Assembly: GCA_963784995.1 (NCBI GenBank)
Contig: CAWATZ010000003.1
Span: 1,550,001-1,614,000 of the forward strand
Direction of reading: 5' to 3'
DNA: 64,000 bases
From: CAWATZ01 sp963784995
Lineage (GTDB): Bacteria > Planctomycetota > Planctomycetia > Gemmatales > Gemmataceae
Positions 27,401 through 36,882 of the stretch are shown in pieces. The position numbers and the translations under genes were made by a program. Below the pieces are notes generated by a model that searched no databases, had not been told where the DNA came from, and saw only the letters and a list, made by a program, of their open reading frames with translations. The number at the start of each line of letters is the position of its first letter. Positions within the stretch are counted from its first letter, which is position 1.

Positions 27401-27671
27401 GTTCGAGATTCCGCCCGGCCGGCCGGAAACCGGGCCGGTCGAGGCCGCCGAGGGGACGACGCAGAAGCTCAAACCGCGGCCGGCTCGGCGGGCCAAGCTG
27501 GAGCTGGTGGAGGTGCTGCGCGACCTGGCCCTGGAGGATCAGGAATTCGCGGCGGGGATCTTGCCGTTGCTGGATGAGTTCATGATCTCGCGCGGCGTGA
27601 GCGAGCGGGCGGCGTGCCTGGTGGCGGTGACGCGGATTCGGCACAAGTATTCGGAACTGCGGGCGAAGTGA
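24449..27671 (+). CDS. Large HEAT-repeat protein with internal BRCT domain, frameshifted
   Basis: Start ATG 24449 has AAGGG seven bases upstream. Helical, HEAT-like sequence fills most of the ~1,074-residue product. The frame breaks near 25058-25066: after 'HYTEDFRS' the natural continuation 'WNNTWILNHVFYHQTKQYNRSRFTFGYNKQPKDD' is one base out of step and runs on to 27671. A BRCT domain is clear at nt about 26355-26625: 'EQTFLFTGKLATMNRKEAEDKV...VTKKLHYLVIGDEGSP...AGANIKIISETAFLQML'. BRCT domains typically bind phosphorylated protein or DNA ends. A Pro/Ala-rich linker near 27270-27370 precedes the last helices. It lies on the same strand as the WD40-HEAT/ARM/SWIM/RT genes, separated from them only by a RAYT insertion, so it may belong to that system. 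Confidence 0.8.
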
Positions 27672-27676
27672 GTATC

Positions 27677-27709
27677 GTAGGGTGGGCCGAGCGCAGCGAG
27701 GCCCACCGG
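27677..27709. repeat. REP, family 2, upstream of the RAYT
   Basis: One half-unit, GTAGGGTGGGCCGAGCGC then GCGAGGCCCACC, which folds on itself. It starts 5 bases after the stop of the HEAT-BRCT gene. Confidence 0.9.
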
Positions 27710-27732
27710 GCGCCCCAAGCGAGGAGATACCT

Positions 27733-28284
27733 ATGCCCAACTATCTGCGGAATTACGTCCCAGGAGGCACCTACTTCTTCACCGTGGTGACTTACGGTCG
27801 GCTTCCGCTTTTTGAACAGGAGCAGAACCGAACGTTATTGCACAATGCGATCCAGATTGTTTGCCTGAAACGTCCGTTCACAATTGTCGCGATGGTCTTG
27901 CTTCCAGAACATCTCCATTGTGTTTGGACGCTGCCGGAAGGGGATGCTGACTACTCCCTCCGGTGGCGTCAAATCAAGGAAGCGTTCTCCGGTTCCTTGC
28001 CGAAGAGCCGTGAAGAGACCTCAACGCTGACGGCGTCTCGCCGACGCCGGAGGGAAAGAGCTGTTTGGCAGCGTCGCTTTTGGGAGCATACCTGCCAGGA
28101 TCAGGACGACTTGAATCGGTGCATCGACTACATTCACTGGAACCCGGTGAAACATGGGCTGGTTCAACGAGTCAGGGATTACAAATGGTCGTCTTTCCAT
28201 CGCTACGTGGCCCAAGGCGTCTATCCGATCGATTGGGGCGAAGCCAATCCTTGCGAGGGGTACGATGATCCTGAGTGGGAGTAA
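27733..28284 (+). CDS. REP-associated tyrosine transposase (Y1/HUH)
   Basis: Start ATG 27733 has GAGGAG six bases upstream. The 183-residue product begins 'YVPGGTYFFTVVTYGRLPLF', typical of RAYT/TnpA_REP proteins. The HUH metal-binding pair is His60 and His62 in 'LLPEHLHCVW'. The catalytic tyrosine is probably Tyr133 in 'CIDYIHWNPVKHGLV', a signature of the group. 'YKWSSFHRYV' near the end is also typical. These single-strand nucleases cut at REP hairpins and are thought to spread them. The gene seems intact. It separates the HEAT-BRCT gene from the WD40-HEAT gene on the same strand. Confidence 0.93.
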   Translation: MPNYLRNYVPGGTYFFTVVTYGRLPLFEQEQNRTLLHNAIQIVCLKRPFTIVAMVLLPEHLHCVWTLPEGDADYSLRWRQIKEAFSGSLPKSREETSTLTASRRRRRERAVWQRRFWEHTCQDQDDLNRCIDYIHWNPVKHGLVQRVRDYKWSSFHRYVAQGVYPIDWGEANPCEGYDDPEWE

Positions 28285-28341
28285 GCGGCAAGGACGAACG
28301 AAGGGTCTCCGCTTCTTGGTTGAAGAAGCGGGAGCAGAACC

Positions 28342-28405
28342 GTAGGGTGGGCCGCGCAGCGAGGCCCAGCAGCGCCGGTGGGCCTCGCTGCTCGGCCCAC
28401 CCTAC
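28342..28405. repeat. REP pair (REPIN-like), family 2
   Basis: Two REPs in inverted orientation, GTAGGGTGGGCC at the left end and GGCCCACCCTAC at the right, form one larger hairpin 57 bases after the transposase stop. Confidence 0.88.
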
Positions 28406-28453
28406 AAGGGGCTTCTGCAACCCAGCTTGAGTGGAGCGTTGGAGCAACGAAAA

Positions 28454-28484
28454 GGTGGGCCTCGCTGCGCTCGGCCCACCCTAC
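28454..28484. repeat. REP, family 2, downstream of the RAYT
   Basis: A half-unit in the reverse orientation (GGTGGGCCTCGC ... GGCCCACCCTAC), about 55 bases before the WD40-HEAT start. Confidence 0.85.
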
Positions 28485-28538
28485 GAGGTGCCGCTCTGCG
28501 TCGCAAGGAGCTAAACGACAATCCGGCGAGGTGCAACC

Positions 28539-30377
28539 ATGAGCATCGACAAATACCTCACCTACCGCGGCGACCTGCGTGCCGTCACCATCGCCAGCGG
28601 CGCGCTGGTGTTCGTGACGCTCCACGATGAGGGTCAGTCCACCGCCGTCTACCGTCTCGATCCGGAAAAGCTCACCCTCACCGAGGATGCGCTGCCGACC
28701 GGCGGTCAGGCGCTGTTAACCGTGGGCGACGACCTCTGGGTCGCCGGCGCCGACAAGCGGCTCTACCGTCTCCCCGCGAAGGGCGGCAAGGCGGCAGCCC
28801 GCGGCCCAGAGCTGTCGGCCCCGGCGGTTGCCCTCGCTCCCCTGACAAACGATCGCCTCGCGGCAGCAGCCGGGGCTCAGGTGCTGGTGCTGGAGCGCGG
28901 CAGCGGTAAGGTCACGCAGACGCTCGACCTGCCGGAAGCAGTGACCAGCCTGGCGTCCGATCCCACGGGGCAGTGGCTCGCGGTCGGAACGGCGAAAGGG
29001 AACGTCAGTGTCTTTGAGTGCGAGACCGAGCCGGCCTTCCGCCTCAGCGACTCGGCCACGCTGCACGAGGCGGCGGTCACGGCCCTGCTGTTCGAGACGG
29101 ACGAGTTGCGGTTCCTGTCGGCGGGGGCGGACCAGAAGCTGCTCTCGACTCACGCCCGGGGCCGGCTGGAGGCGGAGGACCGGGGCAAGGGGGCCAACCA
29201 CACCGAGCCGGTCACGGCGATGGTCGCCGGGCCGCTGGATCGCTTTGTCACCGGCAGCACCGACGCGAACCTCAAGAGCTGGCCCCGCGCCAAGGGGGCC
29301 CGGCCGGTGACGCAGAAGGACGGCGTGGCCAAGGTGGTTGCCGTGACCGTGGTGCAGATCCACAACAAGCCGCAGGTGGTGGCGGCCTGCGAGGACAATA
29401 CGTTGCGGTTCTTCTCGCTGGACGCGGAGGGCAAGTTCGACGAGGCCACGGTCCGCGTTCACGGGGCCGACGACTGGGCGAAGAATGAGCTGTCGCAGAA
29501 TGATCCGAAGCTGCGCGAATCGGCCCTGAAGACGCTGGCCAAGTTCGCCGACTTCGCCTCGCTGAAGCGCATCACGTCGCAGATGAGCAGCGACTCCGAT
29601 CACGGACTGAGGCTGCTTGCCTGCAAGCTGCTCAGCGAATCGGCCCATCCCCGGGCACCCAAGGCCCTGGAAAAGGGCCTGGAACATAACGACGAGGCCG
29701 TGCGCATCCAGGCGTTCGAGGGGCTGCGGAAGCACGCGGGTCCGACGGACCTCCGGCCGCTGGCGCTGGCGCTGAAGGCGGAGAAGGCCGACATCGGCGT
29801 GCGTGCGGTGCAGGCGCTGGAGGGATTGGCGAGCAAGGACGACCAGGCGATGGCCCGGCTGGTCGAGGCGCTGTCGGCCAAGACGCCCGAGATCCGGCGG
29901 GCGGCCCTGACCAGCCTGGAGAACGTCCACGGACCGAAATCGCCGGAGGCCAGCCTGACCGCCCTGGGCACGCCGCACGCCGACCTGAGGCGGCTGGCTC
30001 TGGTGCGGCTGTTCCGCCGGCAGATGCTGGGCGATCCGCGCGTCCAGTCGGCCCTGCGCTGGCGCGGCGAGGATCAGGACGCCGAGGTGCGACGGGTCGC
30101 GTTCCTGCTGTCGGTGGCCACCTCCGCGAAACTGCTGCCGGTGCTGCGGGAGCGTGATCCCGAGCTGAATCGGCAACTGACAGAGCTGGAAAGCGGGGCT
30201 CTGGAGACGGTCGGGGCAGCCGGAGAGGCCCCACGGGGAGCGAAGAAATCGGCGAAGAGCCGGTCCGAGGGCTTGAGGCAAACGCTGGGAGACATCAGCG
30301 GACAGATTGACTCGCCCGGCAGAGACATCACCGGACAGATTGGCTCGGTCATCTGGAGGCGGCAGGAAGAATCATGA
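28539..30377 (+). CDS. WD40 propeller-HEAT protein, start of the retron-linked run
   Basis: The 612-residue product starts at ATG 28539. Residues 1-300 form a beta-propeller of WD40 type: 'DDLWVAGADKRLYRL', 'LASDPTGQWLAVGTAKGNVSVFE', 'TDELRFLSAGADQKLL' and 'DRFVTGSTDANLKSW'. From about 310, HEAT repeats follow ('RLLACKLLSESAHPRAPKALEKGL', 'DIGVRAVQALEGLASKDDQAMARL'), then a charged tail. No signal peptide is present, so it should act in the cytoplasm, probably as a binding scaffold. Its TGA overlaps the ATG of the giant ARM gene (ATGA at 30374-30377), indicating coupled translation. I do not recall this partner in described type XIII retrons. Confidence 0.88.
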   Translation: MSIDKYLTYRGDLRAVTIASGALVFVTLHDEGQSTAVYRLDPEKLTLTEDALPTGGQALLTVGDDLWVAGADKRLYRLPAKGGKAAARGPELSAPAVALAPLTNDRLAAAAGAQVLVLERGSGKVTQTLDLPEAVTSLASDPTGQWLAVGTAKGNVSVFECETEPAFRLSDSATLHEAAVTALLFETDELRFLSAGADQKLLSTHARGRLEAEDRGKGANHTEPVTAMVAGPLDRFVTGSTDANLKSWPRAKGARPVTQKDGVAKVVAVTVVQIHNKPQVVAACEDNTLRFFSLDAEGKFDEATVRVHGADDWAKNELSQNDPKLRESALKTLAKFADFASLKRITSQMSSDSDHGLRLLACKLLSESAHPRAPKALEKGLEHNDEAVRIQAFEGLRKHAGPTDLRPLALALKAEKADIGVRAVQALEGLASKDDQAMARLVEALSAKTPEIRRAALTSLENVHGPKSPEASLTALGTPHADLRRLALVRLFRRQMLGDPRVQSALRWRGEDQDAEVRRVAFLLSVATSAKLLPVLRERDPELNRQLTELESGALETVGAAGEAPRGAKKSAKSRSEGLRQTLGDISGQIDSPGRDITGQIGSVIWRRQEES

Positions 30378-33300
30378 AAGCAACCAATCCTCCCCCGGCC
30401 CTCAGCGAAGAGAACCTGACCCCGCTGCTGCAAGCCATCGCCAGCCGATCGCTGGACACTTGCCTGCGCGGTGCGCGTGGGCTGGCCGTCCTGGGCGATC
30501 CGCGGGCCTTTGGTTTGCTCTTGCAGTTGAGCCGGGAAGCGGACCCGGCGGCCCGTGCCGAGGTGTGCCGGGCCCTGGCTGCCCTGGACGATCCGCGCGC
30601 CGCCGACCGGCTGCGGTCGCTGCTGTACGATCCCGATGCCAGCGTCCGCGATGCGGCCTTCACCGCCCTGGCCAAGCTGCTGGACGATGAGCCGCTCCGC
30701 GCCGCAGAGGCCGGCCTGAACGCGGCCTTCGAGGACGTGCGCCGGCGGGGTCTGGAGGCTCTCATCCGCTACCTCCGCAAGGCCAAGCGCGAGGCCCAGC
30801 AGGCTGGGCCGGCGCTGGAATTGCTGGCCCGGGCCTTGAATGATAGTGCCGCCGGGGTCCGGAGCGAGGCGTTCAAATCGGCCCTGAATCATGAGGTTTC
30901 CGGCGGCGGAGTGCAGACGCTGCGGTTCATCCTGCAGTGCATCCATGCCGACATTCGCCGGGAGGTGCTGACCGAGGTGATGGCCAAGTACCAGGAGGTG
31001 CCGCCACTCGAGTGGGCCTGGAACCTGCTGCTGGAGTTCTACAACGACCCCGATCCGAAACTGCGCGAAGAGGCCTTCACGTTCGCGGTCCGCAAGAACA
31101 AGGAGCTGCCGCCGCTGGAGACGGCCCTGCTCGCCCACTACCCCGACGTGCGCAAGCTCGCCGTGGATGCCCTGATCAAGAAGCACACCAAGGCGGCCCA
31201 GGCGCTGCTCGTCAAGGCGCTCGCCGACGCCGACAAGGACGTCCGCCAGCTGGCCCTCGGCGCCCTGGTCGGCGCGGACGCCCAGGGGCCGCTCACCGAG
31301 GCGCTGGTGAGCCCGCATCCCGACGTGCGCGTCCGGGCGGCCCGCGCCTTGGCCCGGCACGGGGCCTCGTCGGCGCTGGCCCCGCTGCTGGCGCTGGCCA
31401 CCGCAGCGGAGCCGGAGGAGCGCGAACGCAAGGCCGACTGGCTGGCGCTGGCGGAGTCCGCTCTTGAAGGATTGGCGGAGCTGGGCGATCAGTCGGCGCT
31501 GGCGTCGCTGGTGCCGCTGCTCCAGAGCAGCCATCCCTCCCTGCGGAAGCTGGCCGCGAAGACCCTGGCGTGGGTCGCTCTCCCCAATCATCCGGAGACA
31601 CTGCGGCAGGCGCTGCAGCACGCCGACCCGCAGGTGAAGTACCACGCGGCCCTGGGCCTGGCCTATGCCGGCGACCCACTGGTGGCGTCGGTGGTCTTTT
31701 CCACGCAAGCGGCCGAGGTGCTGTCGAAGGATGAGCAATTCGTTGCCGCGTTCACCCTGGGGCCGGCCGGCGAGGATCGGCTCGCCCTGTTCCTCGACGA
31801 TGCGGACGAATCGCTGCGGAACCGGGCGCTGCTCCTGGAGCTGATGCTGGAACTGAAGTCGGCGCAACCTGCCCCGATGCGCTGTCTCACCTGCCTGGCG
31901 GCCCGAGCGCCCGGGTCCGGCTGACGGCCGCCCGGGCCCTGGAGCGCTTCGCCGACCCCGCCGCGTTCCGTGCCTTTGTCGTGGAGCGCGTCAACGATCG
32001 CGGCGACGAGGCCCCCGGCAAGATTGCCGCGGAGACCGTCGATACTGTGGCGAACCTGCTGGCCCACGGCTCACCACGGGCCAAGGCGCGAGCCGCCCCG
32101 CTGCTGCGACTGGCGACGGAGAAGGAATCGGCCGCGTGGGAGCAGGCGTGGGGCCTGCTCACGGACCGCTTCGCCGCGGAGATCAAGAGCATCGGCGAGC
32201 AAGCCTCCAAGCAGAAGCCGCCCGCGCCGCAGTACACTCCGGCGCAACTTCAGGAGCTGGCGTTCGGGGCCTACGTCGGCCTGGTCCGCGAGCAGGCCGG
32301 CTCGACCGGGACCGGCTTCGGCAGCGAGTCGCAGGTGGTCCGCGTCCGGCAGACGGCCCTGACCCGGATTCAGGAGATGGCCACCGCCGGCCGGCAGACC
32401 GCGGCGCGCTCGGTGATGATCCAGGCCCTGGGCGATCCCAACCAGGCGGTGCGGTTGCAAGCGTTCGACCAGCTGGCCGCGCTGGGCATGGACGCGGACA
32501 CGCTGGGAGCGGCGGCCCTGGGAGCGGGGCACACCGACGTCGGCGTCAAGGGCCTGGAGAAAATGGCCGGCGGCGGCACGTCGGCGGAGGGGCAAGCGGT
32601 CCTGGAAGAGGCGCTGCGAACCCGCACCGACGACCTGGCCACCGAGGCGGCCAAGCTGCTGGCCGCCCGACGGGGGATTGTCCCCGTGGCCGGCATCGCA
32701 CTGGGGGCGGCCCACGAGCCGCTGCGACGGCAGGCCGTGGACTGGCTGGCCGCCGAGTACGACAAGGTGCCGGCCGCTCGCGACCTGCTGCGGCAGGCGC
32801 TGCAGTCCCGGCACCACCGGATCGTCGCCGACGCCGCCTTCGCCCTGGCCCTGAAGAAAGACCCGGCCGCGTTCGACGCCCTGGTCCGGCTGCTCCGCGA
32901 AACCAAGGAGGAGGGCCCGCAGCGCCGGCTGATCGAGGCGCTCAAGGGGCTGGGAGATCCGCGGGCGGTCGATGCCTTCCTCGATCGGATCGTGAACGAT
33001 CCGGAGGGGTCCGCCCTGGTCAACGACCTGTTCGCGGCCGCCGGCGATTTTCGCCGGCCGGAGTCGGCGGAGCGGCTGCTGGCCATGAGCGAGAAATGGG
33101 AAAAGGCCCTGTGGCAGGCGTACGTCGTCAGTGGTCACGATCAGGCGATTCAAGATCCCGAAGACCGCCAGAAGGATCGCAAATGGGAGCAAAAGCAGCA
33201 TCCGCGGCATGACGCGGTCCTGGCCCGGGTGATGCAGCGGGCCATCGAGCTGAAGGCGAACAATTTCCTCAAGCAGTTCCTTCCCAAGGCCCGCTGGTCG

Positions 33301-35001
33301 CGCGGCAAGGACGTGGACCCGGTCCTGGCGGTGCTGGCGGTTCACGCCGAGGATGACATCCGGCACGTGGCCGTGGAGGCGCTCGGCTGGCGGCTGCGGA
33401 AGCGGAAGGGGCCGGCTGAGCCTCTCATCCGAGCGCTAAAGCACCGCGACCCGACCACGCAGTTCCTCGCTGCGGAGGGGCTGGCCTGCGGCAAGCGCGA
33501 GGAAGGGCTGGGTCTGCTGCTGGCGGCAGTCGATTTGCAGGAAGATCCCAACCTCCGCCGGCGAGCGATCCAGGCCCTCGGCGAGCTGGGCGACAAGCGC
33601 TCGCACGACCTGCTCATGAAGATCGTCAATGACCCCGAACACCCGCTGCGCGCCCCGGCGGTGGAGGCCCTGGGGCGCGTGGGCCGGGCCGGCAAGGAAC
33701 ACGAGATCCTGCAACTGCTTCAGGACCTGGCTCGCGGTTACGGTCCCGTGGCGGACGGCGCTCTCTCCGGGCTGCGCTGGTTCGATCATCCCGAGGGCTG
33801 GCAGCTGATCCGCCGCCGGGCAGCTGACCAGAGCAGCCCCTCGCAGTATTTCGCCTGCGAGCTGCTTGGTGACAATGACGACCCGGCCACCCGCGACCTG
33901 CTGCTGCGTTTGCTGGCGACGACTGATGGGTACGATGTCTTCGAGACCGCCCTGGCCAGTGCCCGCAAACTGTGGGGCGAAGATTCCCTGGAGCCCGATT
34001 ACGCGGCCGTGCAAAACGCGGAGGGCAGCGAGGAGCACATCGACGCGATCTTCGATCGGCTGCGCGAACACGGCGATGCCAAGCGCATGCTGGAAGTGCT
34101 GCCGAAGCTGAACGCGGAGTCGGCCAAGCGTCTGGAAGACATCCTGATGGCCCGCCAGCCGCTGCCGGTCGCCGAGGCCCAGGCGGTCGTGGCCGGCCCG
34201 GACGTGCTGGCCGCGGGCGTCGCCGCCCACCTGCTCGGCCGGGCCAATGCGACCAGCGCCGCCAAGGCGGTGGCCGGGGCTGTGGAGCGCTGGTGGAAGG
34301 AGTGGGACGAGAAACGCAAGGAGGAGATCCGCCGTGGCGTCGAGGCCGGCACCTTGACCGAGCAGCTGGCCAAGCCCCTCGGTGACCTGATCTGGGCCGG
34401 TGGCCGGCTCGGAGCCACGGATCCATTGCTCCCGATCGCCACGACACGGCCCGAGATGCCTTTCGATCGCGACCTCCGGCAGAAGGCGGTCCGGGCCCTG
34501 ATCCTGGGCAAGCCGAACAAGGCCGCCCTGGCGACGCTGGACAAGCTGGCCGGCGACGACGATCCCGAAATCCGGGCGATGGCCGCGGAGGCGGTCGTCG
34601 AGGCCGACCCCGCTCGCAGTAAAGAAGTGACCGGCCGGCTCCTGTCCGACCGGGTCGCGTTCAACCGGGTCGCCCGGCACGACGGAGCGGGAGTCATGGA
34701 AACGCTCCGCGGCGCGGTGGGCCAGATCCATTACCAGGGCGTCACGGTGCCGCAGCTCAGTTCCCGGCAGGACGTGGCCACGCTGGCGGCGACGGCCGGG
34801 AACGCCTCGCTGACGGAGGAGACGCGCATCGGAGCGGTCGAGGGGCTGGCGGCGATGGCCAGCGAGGCTGCGGAGGCCGAGCTGGTTCGCATCGGCCAGG
34901 CAACGGAGAATCCGGAAGAGCTGCGGAAAGCAGCGTGGCGCGGCCGGCGACGTTCGGTCCGCGCCCGCAAGAAAGTCGCGGCGAAAGAGGTGGCCAAATG
35001 A
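30374..35001 (+). CDS. Giant ARM/HEAT-repeat protein of a retron-type locus, frameshifted
   Basis: Two frames form one protein of about 1,542 residues. The first runs to 31924; near a CCCC run at 31872-31875 the frame shifts, and the second frame, starting 'DALSHLPGG...RVRLTAARALERFADPAAFRAF', continues without a break to 35001. Nearly the whole chain is helix pairs of HEAT/ARM type ('DPRAFGLLLQL...', 'HPDVRVRAARALARHGASSALAPLL', 'DPNLRRRAIQALGELGDKRSHDLLMKIVNDPEHPLRAPAVEALG'). No enzyme motif was seen. It overlaps by 4 bases both the WD40-HEAT gene upstream and the WH-SWIM gene downstream. By position and type it matches the ARM effector or scaffold gene of type XIII retrons as I recall them. 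Whether it acts as a toxin, sensor or scaffold is unknown. Confidence 0.85.
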
Positions 35002-36866
35002 CCGACGAGATCTCCACAACCCAGGAGCCCGCCGTCGAGGCGCCGCCGGCCACCGACGTGGCCGTCGCTTACGAGGACGCCAGCCGGCTGCTCACCAGCG
35101 CCGGCTCGGCCCAGTTGCTGCTGTTCGGCAACGTCTACCGCGACCCGGTTCGCCTGGACGGCACCCTCAAGCAGCCGCTCCTCTTCCGCGAGGCGATGGC
35201 CACGCTGTACGCCATCGTCGGCAGCGACTATCGCTACGTCCCCAAGGACCGCACCGCCTACCTGGCGTATCTGCGGATGCGCAAGGAAGCGGCCAGCCTG
35301 AACGTCCGCCAGTCGCAGCAGGCGTTCTTTGAGTGGGCGCTCCGCAACGACCCGCTGGCCTTCATCCTGCTCGACCCCGTGGTCACGGTCCATCCGGACC
35401 AGGTGTTCTTCGAGGTGTTCAGCAAGGACGAGGGCACCTACGCCAAACTCGGCGTCGATCTGAGCGCGTTCGAGCTGGCCTATCAGCCGACCTGCGGCAC
35501 GACCAACATCGACTTCAGCCCGACGCTGTACTCCGGCATCGAGCAGATGCGCAGCTACCGCCAGACCCGGCTGTCGATCGGCAAGGAAGCGGTCAAGCTG
35601 GCCACGACCTCGGCCGCCAGCGTCCTGGAGAAGAAGGTCCACGTCCCCGATTCCTGGCTGCGCGGCTTCCTCCAGGTGCAGTCGGCGGCCCTGCTGCCGC
35701 GCGACGTGTTCCGTCTCAATCCGCTGGATCTGTACAACGCGCTCCGCTATCTGCGCATGCACGGCGACCGCAAGGGCCAGCGCCGCGGCTTGCGGATTGA
35801 GCTGGTCCCCGGCGAGGCTCCGCGAATGATCCTGGAGCCGTGGGAGACGGTGCTGCCCTCGACGGCGGGCAAGTACAAGGGTCGGGCGTCGCGCGTGGTC
35901 CGGCTCTGGGGTCGGCGGCGCCTGATGCTCATCCGCCGGATGCTGCCGTTCATCACCGAGGTCGAGGGGCACCTGCTGGGCAGCGGTCTGCCGAGCTTCT
36001 GGGTGCTGCGTGCCGGGCCGGTGACGCTCACTCTGGGCCTGAGCGGCTTCACCGCCGCCAACTGGTCGCAGGCCGCCAGCTTCGACCTGCTCCTGCCGCG
36101 CAAGACCCAGCCCGGCGAGGCGCTGGAGCGCATCCTCAACTACCTTGCCAAGGTGTGGGTGGCGGACACCAAGCAGCTGGCCACGGGCGTCGGGCTCAAG
36201 GGCGAGGCGCTGACCGAGGCGCTTCAGGTCGGCTGCCAGCAGGGCAAGCTGATGTACGACGTCGCCGCCAACGTCTTTCGGCTGCGTGCATTGACCGAGG
36301 CCCCACTCGACCTGGGCCGGCTGGAGTATCGCAATCAGCGCGAGCGCACGGCGCATGACCTGATTGCCCGGCGGGATGCGGTGCAGATCGTCTCGGAGAA
36401 CCGGATCGCCGGGACTGGGCTGGAGTTGACCGGCAAGGTGACGGTGAAGGAGGATAAGCGCGAGTATCGGCCGCAGATGCTGCTGACGGAGGAAGGGCAG
36501 GTCAGCAAGGCGGAATGCACCTGCACGTTCTTCCGCAAGCAGGGACTGAAGGCGGGGCCGTGTCCGCACCTGATCGCCCTGCGGCTGGCCTACGCCGCCC
36601 AGGAAGCCAAGCGGGCCAAGGAAGCCGGCAAGACGGAGGGCGTCATCGTCGAGACGCGCACCTACAGCCGGCGCGATGAGACGGGGGCGGACGTGGTGCA
36701 GGTGACAATCGACCGCACCAAGCTGCGGGTTCGCTGGGGGCGGGCCGGCCAGCCGATGCGGGTGCAGGTGCTGCGGTTCAACACGGGAGAAGAGGCGCGG
36801 ACGGCCTATTTTTCGCGGATCAACGGGCTGAGCGCCAGTGGCTATCTTGACGCAACAGCGGAGTGA
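34998..36866 (+). CDS. Winged-helix/SWIM zinc-finger protein with C-terminal WGR domain
   Basis: Start ATG 34998 overlaps the upstream stop (ATGA). The 622-residue product has a long alpha/beta N-terminal part with probable winged-helix segments (for example 'ALTEALQVGCQQGKLMYDVAANVFRL'). A SWIM zinc finger follows: C507-x-C509 ... C522-x-H524 in 'ECTCTFFRKQGLKAGPCPHL'. SWIM fingers bind DNA or protein. The C-terminus 'TKLRVRWGRAGQPMRVQVLRFNTGEEARTAYFSRINGL' (W580-G581-R582) fits a WGR domain, a nucleic-acid-binding fold known from PARPs and from the E. coli MolR/YehI neighbourhood, where a SWIM protein also occurs. WH-SWIM proteins are, as I recall, partners of type XIII retron RTs. The RT gene follows 669 bases later on the same strand. 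Confidence 0.88.
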   Translation: MTDEISTTQEPAVEAPPATDVAVAYEDASRLLTSAGSAQLLLFGNVYRDPVRLDGTLKQPLLFREAMATLYAIVGSDYRYVPKDRTAYLAYLRMRKEAASLNVRQSQQAFFEWALRNDPLAFILLDPVVTVHPDQVFFEVFSKDEGTYAKLGVDLSAFELAYQPTCGTTNIDFSPTLYSGIEQMRSYRQTRLSIGKEAVKLATTSAASVLEKKVHVPDSWLRGFLQVQSAALLPRDVFRLNPLDLYNALRYLRMHGDRKGQRRGLRIELVPGEAPRMILEPWETVLPSTAGKYKGRASRVVRLWGRRRLMLIRRMLPFITEVEGHLLGSGLPSFWVLRAGPVTLTLGLSGFTAANWSQAASFDLLLPRKTQPGEALERILNYLAKVWVADTKQLATGVGLKGEALTEALQVGCQQGKLMYDVAANVFRLRALTEAPLDLGRLEYRNQRERTAHDLIARRDAVQIVSENRIAGTGLELTGKVTVKEDKREYRPQMLLTEEGQVSKAECTCTFFRKQGLKAGPCPHLIALRLAYAAQEAKRAKEAGKTEGVIVETRTYSRRDETGADVVQVTIDRTKLRVRWGRAGQPMRVQVLRFNTGEEARTAYFSRINGLSASGYLDATAE

Positions 36867-36882
36867 GGTGTCTCCCCAATCA

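Larger units (their letters stand above)
27677..28484 (+). mobile_element. RAYT transposase with flanking family-2 REPs
   Basis: A transposase gene (27733-28284) is bracketed by copies of one palindromic repeat: 27677-27709 upstream, 28342-28405 and 28454-28484 downstream. Related copies lie elsewhere in the window (7210, 63328). This is the arrangement known for REP-associated tyrosine transposases and their cognate REPs. Confidence 0.8.
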
